Shown here piece by piece: positions 29,590 through 42,246 of a DNA stretch of 64,000 bases; position 1 is the stretch's first letter; each line of letters opens with the position of its first letter. The notes beneath the pieces were generated by a model. That model worked only from the letters and a program-made list of their open reading frames with translations. It searched no databases and was not told the DNA's origin. This DNA comes from Vishniacozyma victoriae (taxonomy: Eukaryota > Basidiomycota > Tremellomycetes > Tremellales > Bulleribasidiaceae). The stretch spans positions 1,860,001 through 1,924,000 of the forward strand of contig JADPYG010000088.1 in assembly GCA_017654735.1 (NCBI GenBank), read 5' to 3'. A program made the position numbers and the translations under genes.

Positions 29590-32500
29590 TCAGTGAGCTG
29601 CAGTCTCATCCTCCTCTCCAACTGATTGTCAGCTTTGCCAGGAAGAGCAGCGCAGATCAGCTTACCAAATTGCAAAGGCTCTCCATGTCTATACCTCATC
29701 GGACTAGGTTCCCTCCCTGGAGTTAAATCAAAAGTGGGTACAGGCGGTGATAATGGGGATTTCAATTCCTCAAATTGATCCCCTCCCCCTCGTTCTTCTT
29801 CCGTATCATTCGACGCGTGAGTTTTGATAGTCTTACTAGGGCTCGAATCAGGATTGATAGAATCATCGTATTGTGAGTCGTAGGATACCACGGAACCTCG
29901 TTGATATTGGGAGACTATATTGTGAATCGTATCCCTTGTTGGGGTGGGAGCTATTATTGGGATCTCCCGTTGTATAGCCGGGATATGGCTTGAGCTGGAT
30001 GCGTGTGGATGATCGGTTTCGTTACTTGATCGGCTTGTGAATTCGGCTGAAGAGGGATCATCTGTAGAATACCTAGGTTCCTCCTCATCTGAATAATTGT
30101 ACGCTTGATTACCTTCATGTCCCTGATGTCGGCGAGCCAAGCCATGTGCGTAGGGATCCTCTCGATCTTCAGATGATCGAGGTGAGACTTCAGTATGGGA
30201 GATTGCGGAAGCTCGAGGAGTAGCGGGGGCTATGGATTGAGCTTCATCTTCGGCTGATCTATCGTTATCGTATGATAATTCGGGTGTATGTTGTAGTCCG
30301 ACTGCATTTGTAGCTGGGAGATTGGGGTGTGTTGGACGAGGGGAAGGGGGTAAACCACCTGGAACGGATGGTGGTGGTCTGAGATTTCGGGGTGGTTGAG
30401 CATCTTGTCGATCCATCCTCTTTGCTCCGTTTGCAATCAAGATATCTGAGATCAGCGTTTGTCTTTTCCCTAGACCTGGAAAGAGTGTACCCATCCATTT
30501 CTCCTCTTCATCAACCTTTTTAACCTTTCTCACTCCATCTCTGTCGTTTGGACTATTATCCCCCGAACTCACACCACTAGCTGAATGAATCTCAAATTCA
30601 ACTTCATGTTCCCTCTCCCTCTCTCTATCTTTCCTCGCTCTTCCACGATTATCTTCATTAGTCTTGACCCTCCTAGCGACCCTATTTTTCGAAAAGAATG
30701 AAGCGGTCTTATTCACATCTTCCTCCTGTCTCGAATGACCATGACTGTTGGTAGTTGATTTAGTCCTTTTCCTAACGATAGCCTGAGTTGGAGTTGATTG
30801 ACCAGAGGGTTTAATAGGTGATACAGGATCACGATCACGTTCGCGATGCCAGATACTTGTTGATTCGTTATTTGCTCCGAGGGATACTTTTTTAGTAGTT
30901 GATCGAGTCATTAACATTCTATCGAAATCTTGTTCTTCCCCTTTTCGACGAGCTAGAGAGGGGTGTAGAGCGTTATCGGAGGTTTGACGACGGGATTTGG
31001 GGGAAAACAAGTTTGCGAATCGTTTCTTTTGTTGGGGGTTTGCTATTGCTAGTTGGTAGTCCTGTCTGTCAGTATTTGCTACGTTAAACTTTGGGAGAGA
31101 CTGCTTACCAGAGGGACGGTCTCCTCAAAGATGATACAGATGTCGCTGGTGCGTGGATCGGCAAGCGGGTCTGAAGGCGCGCCATCGCTCCGACTAGGTT
31201 TCGCTTTATATTCAATCTGTCTATCAGCTTTGTCTACAATACACCATAGATGCAAACTTGCCAAAGCCCAATTAGCTTCCTTAAAAGTCAATTCATCCCT
31301 CTCAATCCACCCTGCACCATTCATCAAATCCGCCCAACAATCCATAAAAGCCTCTTCAATCCATACTCTTCCCTTATCATCCCTAGTCTCTCCGCATTCA
31401 CTATTAACATCGAGTCCGAGCCTGATGGAAGTATCATAATGGAAGGGAATAGCGTCTTTTTGTGATTTATGGAGTTTACGTTGTAGGGCATCACGTTCTT
31501 GTGGCCAGGAGGTTATTGATTCTGATAAGGGTTCGGCGAATGTTAGGGAGACTGCTAGGTGGGGGTCTGTCCTTGAGAATCCTCCGGAGGAAGAAGCGAA
31601 TTCGGACCAATTCATCGTTTGACGTTTCTCTGCTACCGTCTATCCGTCAGTGATATCCCATGTTAGATATAGGGACCTACAGTTTTTGCACTCTCGGTGA
31701 GATCAAACTGGAGCCTAGACTTCATGTCTTTCCTCTCAGTCTCGCTGGGACCATCAAAACCCCCTTCTTCAAACATACTCCATTCTTTACCTGCCAAACT
31801 CCCAAATCTAGCCTCACCCTCATCGCTCTTTCTCTCCCTCCCACCTCTTTCTTCTCTCTTCCCAGGAGCTCGAGCTTTCCCGTAACTAGTAGATCGTGAT
31901 ACTTGATCAACAGCAGATGCTGGAAGTGGTAATGTTTCTTTGACTGCCATCTTCCTCCTCCAAGTATTGGAGAATTTAGGCCTTGACACATCTCCGGAAC
32001 GATGTTGGAGGATTACTCGATTCCATTGGTCCCATTGTTTACCTTGCTCTCCTGGTAGTTCCGATACCCATAATTCAGATTGAACCACTAGATCCCTAGT
32101 ATATGCCCTAACGACTCGACTGACTCGTTCGCATCGAACCATCTTGGCTCCTTTTCTAGGATTACCTCGAGCGAGCTCAGCATCAGAAGCTAGCATTGAT
32201 GGATAACCTATTACCCATTCTCGTAATCGGGTTGGAAGATCCTTGACTCCTAGTTCCGATTTTGAGGAACTCTGAGATCGGATGAAAGCTAAAAGTAGGT
32301 GTTCGGTTGCAGAAGCGGATCGGACGAAGGTGGCGTGTGCTAGCATTGCGGGTGCCGACGCTGGGATATCGAATATCAATGGTGCGAATAGGGACGACAA
32401 AGCATGTGGAGTAAGGCCGGAAAGGTGAGAATGGGCTGCGAAGCGGGAAAGGAGTTGGAAGAGGGGCGTCAATATCTTATTGTAGAGATCAGGCGGAGCG

Positions 32501-33496
32501 AGAGATGATAGATAAGGGAAGGCGTCGAGTGGGTAATGTGCCGCTAGTTTATCAGCTTGGCTCATGGACGACGGGATGGATAGCTTACCTCTTTCACGTC
32601 CTCGCCATTCTTCGTATACCTCCCATTCTAGCATCCCGTGACTAATTTCCCTTGAACCCTCTTTGAGCCGGGTGATCCGACTTAGCGCCCATCGTAGTAA
32701 CCAAGCGAGTTCATGTTCTTTCGCAAATTGGAGATCTTGTTGAAAGGACCCTCGTAATCCTGGTGGTCGATTTGAGCGTGTAAGCGAACGCCCACTGGGT
32801 GTCAGCTCTTTCAATTCGTCGAGCGATCAGAACTAACCCTAGTGACTGCATATATGTGTTGATCAATCTCTTGACTCTTGCTTGATCAAGATCCAAAGCC
32901 TGGTTGGAGAATAACCAAGGTGTCGCCAAAGCTATCATTAGCTTTACCTTGTCATGCGGTCGGCGACTCACCTCTCTTTTCCAATTCCGCCCCAACATCC
33001 TTGATCACCTTCCCAACCTCTTCAATACCTAGTATAATCTTACTCCCCACCCCAGCTAGGATCCCATATGGCCTCAAACTCGTCACTTCATCTGAGGAGT
33101 ATGCGAATGAATCGATCGAATTGGAAGAGGGTGTTTCGGAGGGGATATGGAGGGGCAGGAAAGAGTATTTGGGAGGTAACGCTGGAGGTGTTCCTGGACG
33201 TGGTGAGTGGATCGGTGATGCCTCAAAGTGATTCTTATTAGGTAGGGTCCTGGGTTTCAGCTCAATCATTTTACGAAGAACGTAGCTCACTGAGACTTCG
33301 AAGGGGTAGTTCCAAACTTCCCAACTTCTTGCCTGTATCCATTCACTTTCCTAAATGTAGCACTATCCGGCCTAGGCGATGCTAGCGATCCAGCAGTCCC
33401 ACTGTTCCTCGAGGGTAAGGTAGCAGATTGCGGTAGGAGCGGTTGTGGTTTCTGTCTTCTATCCTTCTTTGACCCCCTCGAGAATAGGGATGGCAT
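29590..33496 (-). CDS. Msb1/Mug8-domain (DUF1708, RhoGAP-like) morphogenesis protein
   Basis: Family of fungal polarity proteins acting with Rho/Cdc42 signalling; S. cerevisiae Msb1 and S. pombe Mug8 are members. The N terminus MPSLFSRGSKKDRRQKPQP is basic. The RhoGAP-like domain spans several exons: MIELKPRTLPNKNHF, LGIEEVGKVIKDVGAEL, HELAWLLRWALSRITRL, HGMLEWEVYEEWR, FQLLSRFAAHSHLSGLTP, HALSSLFAPLIFD. A second conserved block covers WVIGYPSML and CERVSRVVRAYTRDLV. The last 450 residues are disordered, Ser/Arg/Glu-rich. Removing a 44-nt intron near the end gives a stop at 29590 (tail GEEDETAAH); reading through would extend to 29553. An ACGCGT box lies upstream at 33585. Confidence 0.82.
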
Positions 33497-34272
33497 TTTA
33501 TGCTAAGTAATTGGTGTAAAAGAGTTGCATAAGGGTATTGCGGCCAATATCGGAACCTCGATGATTTAATTTGAGAAGGCTGAAACGCGTCCCAGTCGCG
33601 AGGCGGGGAAGTAGGTTTGGAAGGTACGTGTCAAAGGGACTGTTTATTGTTGTATCGAAGCAACTGAGTTTGATATGGTTTGTAAAGTATGAGTAATAAT
33701 AAAAGTTTGACGATAGTGATGGTAGTCAGAGTAGTAGATTGTATAGTAAGAGGGTCCAAGCTGAGTATGAGTCATGCATGAGTACGCTTTGAAGGAATAG
33801 AGATAAAGTTATCCAAAGGGGTTAAAAGGAGGACAAAACGACACACAAACAATCTACACTTCCCCTGTACTGCTCGTTTCGCCTTTTGCATCTCTTACCT
33901 CATGTTACAGGATGGGTAGAGGGGTTGGATGTAACTTTGGGAGTAAGGTGTCTTATTGTCCACGCCCCTATGCATGCATAGTAGATGCTTATATAGGCTG
34001 CCCCTCTAGCCCTGAATAGATCTGGTATCTTGAGCGGAAGTGCCCCGACCCGGTCTAGGGTAACTCAGCTGATCTACAAACGCCTCTAGTAAATAAGTGC
34101 ACAAGTGCACATGTCTCACTGCGACTTGTCACTCTTCTTCTATAGCTCAATACACTCGCATAACTCTGTTGTGACTGGGGAGATACTTCAAGGGCATCGA
34201 CTATCAGAAGAAACTCCAGCCCGCTTACATCCTTTGAACGTTCCACTCCGAAGCCCGAGTCGCCGATAAACA
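33497..34272. promoter_or_regulatory. Divergent promoter, Msb1-like / DUF2985 protein
   Basis: 776 bp without a gene. An MluI cell-cycle box, ACGCGT, lies at 33585-33590, 89 bp upstream of the Msb1-like start. Two abutting copies of AAGTGCAC lie at 34095-34102 and 34103-34110, about 165 bp before the DUF2985 start; each contains the palindrome GTGCAC. A TATATA element lies near 33990. No RNA gene or ORF of note. Confidence 0.4.
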
Positions 34273-36521
34273 ATGAGTCGATTACGTGTAGGATCACTTT
34301 CAAACCCATTCGCAAAGTCTGGCGATACGAGTAAACCAATGCGACCATCAGCAGATCGATCTCAATCCGCTTTACTACCTTTACAAACGATAAACACCGA
34401 GTCTGAGGAGAATGATAACCAAGACGAGGTGCCTGGGTCAACACAGACTGCGACTGCGAGTGTGTCAGGTCCGACCACGACAACAAGAAGGAATAGGGCA
34501 CATACCGTTGCTGTTGCGCTTGGGCCTCCTAAGAGGGAGGGATTGAGGAGGGGATCTAGTTCAAGTAATCCACGAAGACTTGAGGAAGGGAGAGGTGAAC
34601 GTGAAGGATCGCCTGTACATTTTGAATTAGGCAATGAGCATGAGGATTTAGATGATGAGGTTGTGGGGATGTTGGATGTTGTTGATCCAGAGGTCTCTAC
34701 CGGTACCTTCCTTTGCCAGTCCTCATAGTCACATACTGATGGGCAGTGAACCACCTTCAGAACGTAACCAACTCTATCATCATACCCCATTTCCCAGCAT
34801 TATGGTCTCGAAGACCCGAAGTCAGAATTCCAGAAAGCCCTACGTCAGATAGAGATGATGAAACACTTATTCAAGAGGAACAAGGGGATCAGGTCCCACC
34901 TATGACCTCACGACGACGATCATCTACAACCCATTCAGGACATCGATCTCGTTCATCAACCGTATCAAGAATGTACCCCCCAACCCAAATTGATGGGAAA
35001 CACGCCCGTATCCCATCACCCACTCTTGAGGACGTCGAAGGTGAAGGGAGAGAAGATCACGAACTCGACACGCACGTGAAGAACGTCTTGGCATCTTCAA
35101 AGAGGGCGAAAGCAAAGAGGGCAACTAGGGGTTTCTGGGCATTTGTAAAGACTCCCATTGGAGCCTTCACGGCGATTTATGGTTTCTTGTGTGCTTTCTG
35201 GGGAGCTGCAATTGTTTTGTTCCTGCTGGGATGGATTCCGACGAGTAGTAAGGACACGCAGGATAAGTGGGTTGAGATATCGAGTCAAGTCTGTAATGGT
35301 CTATTCACGGTTACTGGAGTGGGCCTCATTCCGTGGCGAGTTATCGACACTTATAGTGAGTCTCTTCATTATATCTAGGAATCAGCTGACATGTAGGAAT
35401 TTCAATCATCTGGACACTAAAGAAGAGAACGGAGAGGCTCAGGAAGAAACAAGGTCTACCCCCAATTGAAGATCCAAACGATATCCCCGACCCAGCAGAA
35501 GCGAAGGATTACGTCTCTGTAAGCTCCGTGCCCTCGTTGCAAGCTGACTGTAGGTATTGTCCGAATATGATCAAGAGCGATTGAGGTATCAACAGGAAAA
35601 GTTTGCTGCTAGTCAGGTGAGTGTGTATGCAAAGCAGGATATCAGGGACTGATGGTAGACATGGTATAAGCCTCATGCTACCAAGACGCACAAGGCTTTC
35701 CCGATGGCTTGGGCTTTGTGGAATACTATTGTGAGTCAAAGTGTTCACTATATACCACATTCCACTGATGCATTATCAGTTGATGGATGGGAATAGTTTC
35801 TTTCAATGGTAAGCCTATTTCTGCTTCGGATAGAAATGAGCTGATCATGTAGTATTCTTTGGTACGTCTCCTACCTTCACTGTCCGAGAACAATTACTGA
35901 CTACCAGCGGATGCATGTGGGGAATGAGTAAGCTTTGCCCTTCGCGCTAGAGCTGACAATCTAGACAGACACAAGCGACCAGCATGGACTACCGGATCCC
36001 TCATCCCCCTCTCTTTCCTCTGTGGTATTGGGTGAGTCACTATTTGCTCGACATATAGAAAGTCAGAATTGACCTTTAGCGCCGGAATCCTAATTTGGCG
36101 AGGAGGAGTTCGAACCAAGAAGACTGAATCGGTTGAAGATAAACTCCGCAAAGCCCTCCAAGTCCCACTAGCAATCGGTATGCCCATTAGCAAAGATGGA
36201 ACGAGAATTGCCGAAATCAAGAAATCTACAACTCCAAAGACGCATGACGAGTCAATAACCAGAGCTAGGACTAAGGATGATTCAGAAGATGGAGATGGGA
36301 AGAGTGGAGGTGAACGTGATTCTCTAGATCTTGATGAGGAACGACCTACGGAGAGACGTAGTACGATTGCATTTGGGAGTTCGGGGGAGAAGGAGATTGA
36401 GCTAAGGGAGAGAGGGGCTAGTATTGCTGCTCCTGAGCGTGGGTTGGCTTCGGCTGGTGGACAGGGGTTGTCATCGCCTATCAAGGAAGCTACTGAGCTT
36501 CAAGAGAGAGATGTGCGATAG
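34273..36521 (+). CDS. DUF2985 multi-pass membrane protein
   Basis: Fungal integral membrane family of unknown function. The first 240 residues are disordered (Ser/Arg/Pro-rich, with RRNRAHTVAVALGPP and RRRSSTTHSGHRSRSS), probably cytosolic and phosphorylated. Then come the DUF2985 blocks: FVKTPIGAFTAIYGFLCAFW and AIVLFLLGWIP (helices 1-2), QVCNGLFTVTGVGLIPWRVID (helix 3), FPMAWALWNTILMDGNSFFQ with CILCGCMWGMNRHKRP, and GSLIPLSFLCGIGAGILIW (helix 5). A long charged tail ends LQERDVR. Many very small exons between 35340 and 36080. Splicing there keeps the family order, which supports it. Convergent with the CSN1 gene, leaving only 119 bp. Confidence 0.85.
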
Positions 36522-36640
36522 ATGGGGAACGGACGCTTGAAGATTCTTGTTTATATACATATTGTACTGTAACGATATTGTGGATCATATATGCTATACA
36601 CATTCTGCCTCTGTTTCTCATTAACCCCTAAGATATACCT

Positions 36641-38564
36641 TCACTGCGCAACCACGGCGTCATTATCGATTTGCTCGTCGAGTGATCCCGAGCTGGCAGG
36701 CAGCAAAGGTGACGACTGATCTACAACTGGATTTACAGTGATCTTTGCTTCTTGCCTAAATCATTAGCTCCTGACGTGAAAATAGTGAGAAGAACATACA
36801 TCTTCAAGCGGATGATAGCAGCTCGCGTGGAAGCGGTGATTGTTTTCCCAACATCCAAAGCGGATTTGTACGCGTCCTGCCTAGCGTCCGATGCTCGAAT
36901 ATGGAGGACCTGATGGTCAGCTTGCGACACCTTGTGCACTGTTTAGCGGACATACCTGATCAATAAGATCAATCCTGCCCTTGATCTTTCCCTTTTCGAC
37001 CAATCGCTCAATCTCCATTAATAGGATATCCTGACTCATTCCGAGCGAGTTTGACATGGTAGCGAGGTCGACCGAGGAGAAAGGCTGGATGTATTGGACA
37101 ATCGCCCTTGTTCTGATTAGGTCCATGAGGCTAGTGAGGTGGGGTGCAACAAAAGGATTGAGTAACAAGGTTGGCTGAACGTTAGCTCCCAGCCAAGCAC
37201 GGACCTTCAGTTGCTTACGGTAGCTTTTTGAATTAAGGCTGTCATTTCGCCATATTGTGCTTCTGACGAGAGACGGACTGCTTCCAGAAGCCATTGTTGA
37301 TCATCTGCTAATGCTGATTGGAATGAGGTTGCCGATAAGAGGTCTTCTCGAATACTAGCCCTGGATCCGGTCGCTAGGATACAGATCCCCGCTAGTAATG
37401 CTACATCACTTGATGAAATCACCTATCGTCAGCCGAAATCCATTCTCAGACCTTACTTGACCATCCCATGACCCTAGACCGGCTTTGTTGACTTTTGAGA
37501 AAGCTAATCCGGCCGTTCCATATACTTTTTGTACTTGCAGACCAACCAGTGCTTCCGCCACCGATACTTTCGTCGAGACTGCAGCTCGGATCACGTCCGC
37601 TTGAGTTCTCCTCTCTTGATCTTGTCGAATATCGTTCGCGGTGATAGCAGCCGCATCGCCAGTCGTCTTGGTTCGGACAGGGGGTGGGTAGGCTCTATCG
37701 ACTGTAGCCCCGAGTTTACCAATCAGACTGGCTAGCGGTTGAGTGTTGTTGAACATCAGGCATGTCTGCTTGTTAGCTCGGCACTGCGCTCAATGAGGGA
37801 GCTTACTTCAAGTATGCCTAGACCTTGTTCTAGGTGATGGTTTGGACTTGCCGAGTATTCCCTTGCACTACCGTATGCCTTGAGGGCAGCAGCTGGATCT
37901 CCTCGCTTGATGGCCATTTGAGCGATCGCGAGGTGTGTCACCTGATCTCAGCTTCCTCACCATCGTCGAGACGCGGCTTTACTCACTCGTATAGATTCTT
38001 TGATCAAATTACTCATATACCCCCTCAAATCAATTTCCGTCTTTGTCATTTCCCTCTTCTCTTCCTCCTTGACCCTAGCAATCCAAGCAGTATCAGCCTT
38101 CCCATCAGCCTCTTCCCCTTCTCCCGCCATAGGCTCATCCTCTTCCTCTCCATCACTATCTGCCGTAGCTCTGAGTGGGACTCGGCCTAGCGTAAGGTTG
38201 ATTTGATTAATACATTGTAGGTAGAGTTTATGGTCCCATGTTTCTTTGATGTGGGGTATAGCTCTTAATAGGGCAGTACGGGCGACAAGGAGTGAATTGG
38301 GATCGGTAGTCAGCGGAGGAGCGAGAATCAAGTTTGGTATATGAGTTAGGCGGGTAATGAGGGCTCGGCCTGAATGTTAGCTTTATGCTGAAGGACGATT
38401 GGGAGCTAACCCTTATATGTCCCCTCGTAAGCGTTCCAATCGAATGAGTCGAGATCGAAGTCTCTGAATGACTCCTCAATCGTATTCCTCTGAGTTGAAG
38501 GTCCAGCCTGTGGTTGAGGAGGTGGACTATCTTCTATAGCTGATTCTGGTACTGTGTTGCTCAT
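36641..38564 (-). CDS. CSN1: COP9 signalosome subunit 1 (PCI domain)
   Basis: Scaffold subunit of the COP9 signalosome, which removes Nedd8 from cullins. The start MSNTVPESAIEDSPPPQPQ is disordered. The helical-repeat part includes GYMSNLIKESIRV, HLAIAQMAIKRGDPAAALKA and YGSAREYSASPNHHLEQG. The PCI domain reads IVQYIQPFSSVDLATMSNSL, GMSQDILLMEIERLVEKGKI, KGRIDLIDQVLHIRASDARQ. The last exon gives an acidic tail ending NDAVVAQ. The IVQYIQPFSSVDL and LHIRASDAR blocks match CSN1 rather than proteasome Rpn7, which is the main alternative. Most of the many introns follow the usual pattern; the acidic insert around 38080-38170 is unusual. Confidence 0.85.
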
Positions 38565-38831
38565 TATCGTTATCGTTATAGCTTGATATGATGGGTTAGA
38601 GCACACCCACTTGACATACCGTCACCTGCGCGCACTGACCTCCACTTTCTACTTAAATGGGTAACATAATTAAGAGATTTCCCCATTCCTCCCTAGTGTT
38701 CCCGAAAACCGGGGGATGCTCTGGCGTGATTGAATTAGATTCCAGTTTATATCTCTGTGCAGTGCATGACAAGCATAGCTTTAAGAAGATTGTCATCAAC
38801 CGTATCTCATCTATCACATACTATACCTAAA

Positions 38832-40084
38832 ATGGCTTCCCAAGAGTACCAGACTAGGCAGGTCGGCGTAAGTATCTTTTGGTGACGCCGGGTGGAGCTA
38901 TCACTTACCCCACAGGCCGCCAACACTCTTGAACACAGAGTGTTCATTGAGCAGAATGGCAAAGTCGTCTCTCCTTTCCAGTATGTCCCCTACTCTCTTC
39001 GAGTCGCCTCCGGCTGACGCTCAGCGACATCCCCCTCTTTGCCGACGAGTCCAAGACCGTCCTCAACAGTATGTCCCCCCCTTCTGACAATAGGGCACGG
39101 CTGACGAGACAGTGGTTGTTGAAGTCCCACGATGGACCAACGCCAAGCTTGAGATCTCCAAGGATGAGGCCTTCAACCCCATCAAGCAGGGTACGTATAC
39201 ATATTGTCGTTAGCCGCATGTACTGACAATCAGATATCAAGAAGGGTAAACTCCGATTCGTCAGGAATTGTTTCCCCCACCACGGTATGTCTAGCCAGTT
39301 GGCCCTCGGACTCAAGCTTATATCTAGGTTACATCTGGAACTACGGAGCCTTCCCCCAGACTTGGGAAGACCCAACCGTCAAGCACGCCGAGACCGGCGC
39401 CAACGGTGACAACGACCCCCTCGACGTCTGTGAAATCGGAGAGGCCGTCGGTTACCCCGGTCAGGTCAAGCAGGTCAAGGTCCTCGGTATCATGGCTCTC
39501 CTCGACGAGGGAGAGACCGACTGGAAGGTCCTTGTCGTTGATGTCAACGACCCCTTGGCTCCTCGACTCAACGATATTGAGGATGTCGAGAGGCACCTCC
39601 CTGGTTTGATCCGAGCTACCAACGAGTGGTTCCGAATCTACAAAATCCCCGATGGAAAGCCAGAGGTGAGTGCAACTAGCTCTTTGATCTTCTGGAGCAG
39701 AGGCTGATCCGACAGAACGTCTTTGCTTTCTCCGGAGAGGCCAAGTCCAAGAAGTACGCTGTCGAGATCATCCACGAGTGCCACGAGGCATGGAAGAAGC
39801 TCATCAGCGCCGATGGAGCTTCCAAGGCCGAGGCTCACAGCATCCACACGTAAGCCTCATCTGCTCGTACAAAGAGGTCGAGCTGACCTGCAGTGCCAAC
39901 CTCACCGTCAAGGGCTCCAAGGGTATCGTCAGCACCTCTGACCAGACTTACACTGGTCTACCCGCCGACTCCCGAAAGCCAGCTGCTGCCATTGACCCCT
40001 CCAGTGAGCTTCCCGCTTCGTTGACGAGGAGTGAAGCTAATGTCAGTCTCCAAGTCTTTCTTCATCTCCTCTGCTTCGGCTTGA
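38832..40084 (+). CDS. IPP1: Inorganic pyrophosphatase (family I)
   Basis: Cytosolic Mg-dependent enzyme splitting pyrophosphate. The start [12 protein letters not shown] is interrupted by an intron, then [20 protein letters not shown]. Conserved parts: [36 protein letters not shown], the signature [16 protein letters not shown] with its metal-binding aspartates, and [20 protein letters not shown]. The last intron (about 39994-40046) joins AIDPS to [12 protein letters not shown]; family members usually have a DKWF block at this point, so this end is slightly divergent. Nine or so introns, heavily biased codons (many CTC and GTC) as in highly expressed genes. About 300 residues. Confidence 0.95.
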
Positions 40085-40291
40085 GGACGACTGTGAGCTG
40101 CTCCGCCGGTGTACACTGTCTGTCCGTAGCGGAGAAGAGAATAGGAATGTCGATGCATGTCGCTTGATCGAGTTTCCCTTCATTCGAAATTCATTTCTCT
40201 TCCTTGATTTATTGATAGTCCCTTCACACCCTGACCCCATACCATTCTGACTCCCTTCTGACGTGATCCGTCTTCCACCTGCCCAGGCCTC

Positions 40292-40633
40292 TCATTCGGT
40301 AAGCGGAAGGTCGAGCTCTTGGTGAATTTCGGTAATGGTGGTTCCCTTGATCGTCGACAGCTAGTCTTAGCCCCGCGAGCGTGAACCAATGAGCAGAGAG
40401 AAGACTCACATGATAGATCAATTTCTGAGTCCCATCCTTGATCTCATTGTAGGTATGAAGCAAATGAATATGTTTCTTGACGATCCTCTCTGGATCTTCT
40501 CCTCTGTTTCATCAGCCACTTCTTCTTGAGCTATGAGTGATAAAGATCACCTCAGAGCTAGCCTTAGATCTGCGATTTCCTCCTGCAGCCTTACGATCCT
40601 AGGATCTTCGGTGATGTTGGTATCTTGATTCAT
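40292..40633 (-). CDS. SWI5: Swi5/Sae3 recombination mediator
   Basis: Small partner of Sfr1 (or Mei5) that stimulates Rad51/Dmc1 strand exchange. Three exons: MNQDTNITEDPRIVRLQEEI and ADLRLALR; then, after a GTGATC...CTGATGAAACAG intron, GEDPERIVKKHIHLLHTYNE with IKDGTQKLIYH; then, after a GTGAGT...TAG intron, LSTIKGTTITEIHQELDLPL with a stop at 40292. The HIxLLHxYNEIKD block followed by a TITEIHxEL block is the Swi5 hallmark. Length of about 80 residues matches the family. It is too short and broken to stand out as an open frame. It shares a 126-bp promoter with the TatD-type gene. Confidence 0.88.
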
Positions 40634-40759
40634 TCTATACTGTATACTGGATGAAGGAAGAGAAGGAAGATTGGTGACGTCAAGTAGAAAGATCAGTCGC
40701 GTCTTTACTCATGTTGGCTCATGTCATGTAAATCTACTTTTTTTCGAGCCCAATACATC
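40634..40759. promoter_or_regulatory. Bidirectional SWI5 / TatD-type promoter with CRE
   Basis: 126 bp. A perfect CRE palindrome, TGACGTCA, lies at 40675-40682, 42 bp from the SWI5 start. GTCGCGTC follows at about 40696, resembling an MluI-box variant. Confidence 0.45.
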
Positions 40760-42169
40760 ATGTGTGGAGAGCACGCAGCAAGTGGTAGTACCGGGCCAGG
40801 GCAGAAATGGGGTTGGTCAGAACAAGACACTCCGCCAGATTGGGAGACTATCACGCTCCCGCCAGATCATATCTTGAAACATCGTACCTACCTCCCTCAT
40901 CAATTGGTGAATCTGATAAGTAGTGACTGATGCACATTGTCATCCTACCGACCTCGATATCTCTGCTGAGGATTATGATGCCGTGAAACTGGGTGGGTTA
41001 TGCGCTATGGCAACTACACCAGAGGATCAGGGGAAAGTACTAGCTCTAGGTCAAGGGAGACCTTGGAAAGAAGATGGGACACAGAGCTCGGTAGGACCAA
41101 AGGTCGTCTCAGCTTTTGGTATGTTGACCCTCACATGCATGTAAAGGAAGTGATAATAGGATATCATCCATGGTTCACTCATCGATATACACTCCTCGAC
41201 CCCCCACCCTCAAAGTCAGACCATTACCACTCCATCTTCTTTTCCGGAAAAGAACCGAATACCAAGAACCTAGCAATCTTCGAAATGCTCCTACCCTACC
41301 TTCCTGATCCAATACCTTTCGGACCAATGTTAGATTCTCTCGCCGAAGATATCAAGCGCTCAAAAGCCGAGGGAAGGGTTGTGATGCTTGGTGAAATCGG
41401 TTTAGACGGGGGTGCTAGGATGAGATGGCCCCCTGCAGCTAGGCATTTGTATGAGGAGAAATACCCCTCATCTGAACAGGAAGGTGGGGAGGAATGGAAT
41501 AGGTTGACTCCATTCAAAGTATCAATGGCTCACCAGAGGGGGATTGCAGAAGCTCAGATGGGAGTGGCTATCGAGCAGGGCGTCAGTATTTCATTCCACA
41601 GTGTTGCTGCTCCTGGTATGTCTTTCCTCCCCATATCTTTGTTGAAACATGATTCAGTGACTGATGGGAAGGTCCAACGATGGACACCCTAAAAGCTGTC
41701 AGGGAGAAGTACAATTGGCGTTTCTCCCAGGTTAACGTCGATATCCACTCAGCAGGAGGTTGGTCCCCGCAATTCTGGAAACAAGCCGAAGTACATTCCC
41801 CCTTCAATGATTGGGAACAGAATTGACAGATAGAAACAATTTCCAAACCTATACGCATCTCCTTCTATCTTGATCACTTCTCGAACGCAAACAGCTCCAG
41901 ATCTAATCAGGGCAATATCAAAAGATCGATTACTTGTCGAGTCTGATACTCATGATGTTAGACGGACGGCGCAATTGGTTTGGGCGGCTACGAGGTGGAT
42001 TGCGGCGTGTAGAGGGTGGCAGGTTGAGAACGGGGATGCAGAGTGGGATGCTACAGACGTCGATAGCGACAGAGGAGAGAAGGGAACGAAGGACGAGAGG
42101 GAGGTCTGGGCTGTACGGACTTTAGAGCGGAATACGGCTCGGTTCTTGGGACTTATCGATGATATATAA
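40760..42169 (+). CDS. TatD/Scn1-type metal-dependent hydrolase
   Basis: TatD family, most like fungal Scn1 (Cut9-interacting protein). The start MCGEHAASGSTGPGQ is chosen because a 40-nt intron (about 40885-40924, ending CTGATAAGTAG) restores the frame into ILKHLTDAHCHPTDLD. HCH supplies the first metal pair. Then come AFGYHPWFTHRY, the bridging glutamate in MLGEIGLDGGAR, the His of SFHSVAAPG, SQVNVDIHSAGGW, and the final ligand region LLVESDTHDVR. The residue set is complete, so an active hydrolase is expected; substrates of Scn1-type proteins are not established. Ends with FLGLIDDI. Four introns. Confidence 0.88.
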
Positions 42170-42246
42170 GCATAAGCATAGTAATCTTGCATAGTATTCG
42201 TCATGATGCTAATAGCATCTCTCGTCGGTTTCACCCAGGTACATCG

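Noticed and set aside
29553..29640. Read-through C terminus of the Msb1-like protein ending GLFIM
   Set aside because: A 44-nt intron with a good donor, CTGAC branch and CAG acceptor is present; splicing gives the acidic end at 29590. cDNA would settle it.
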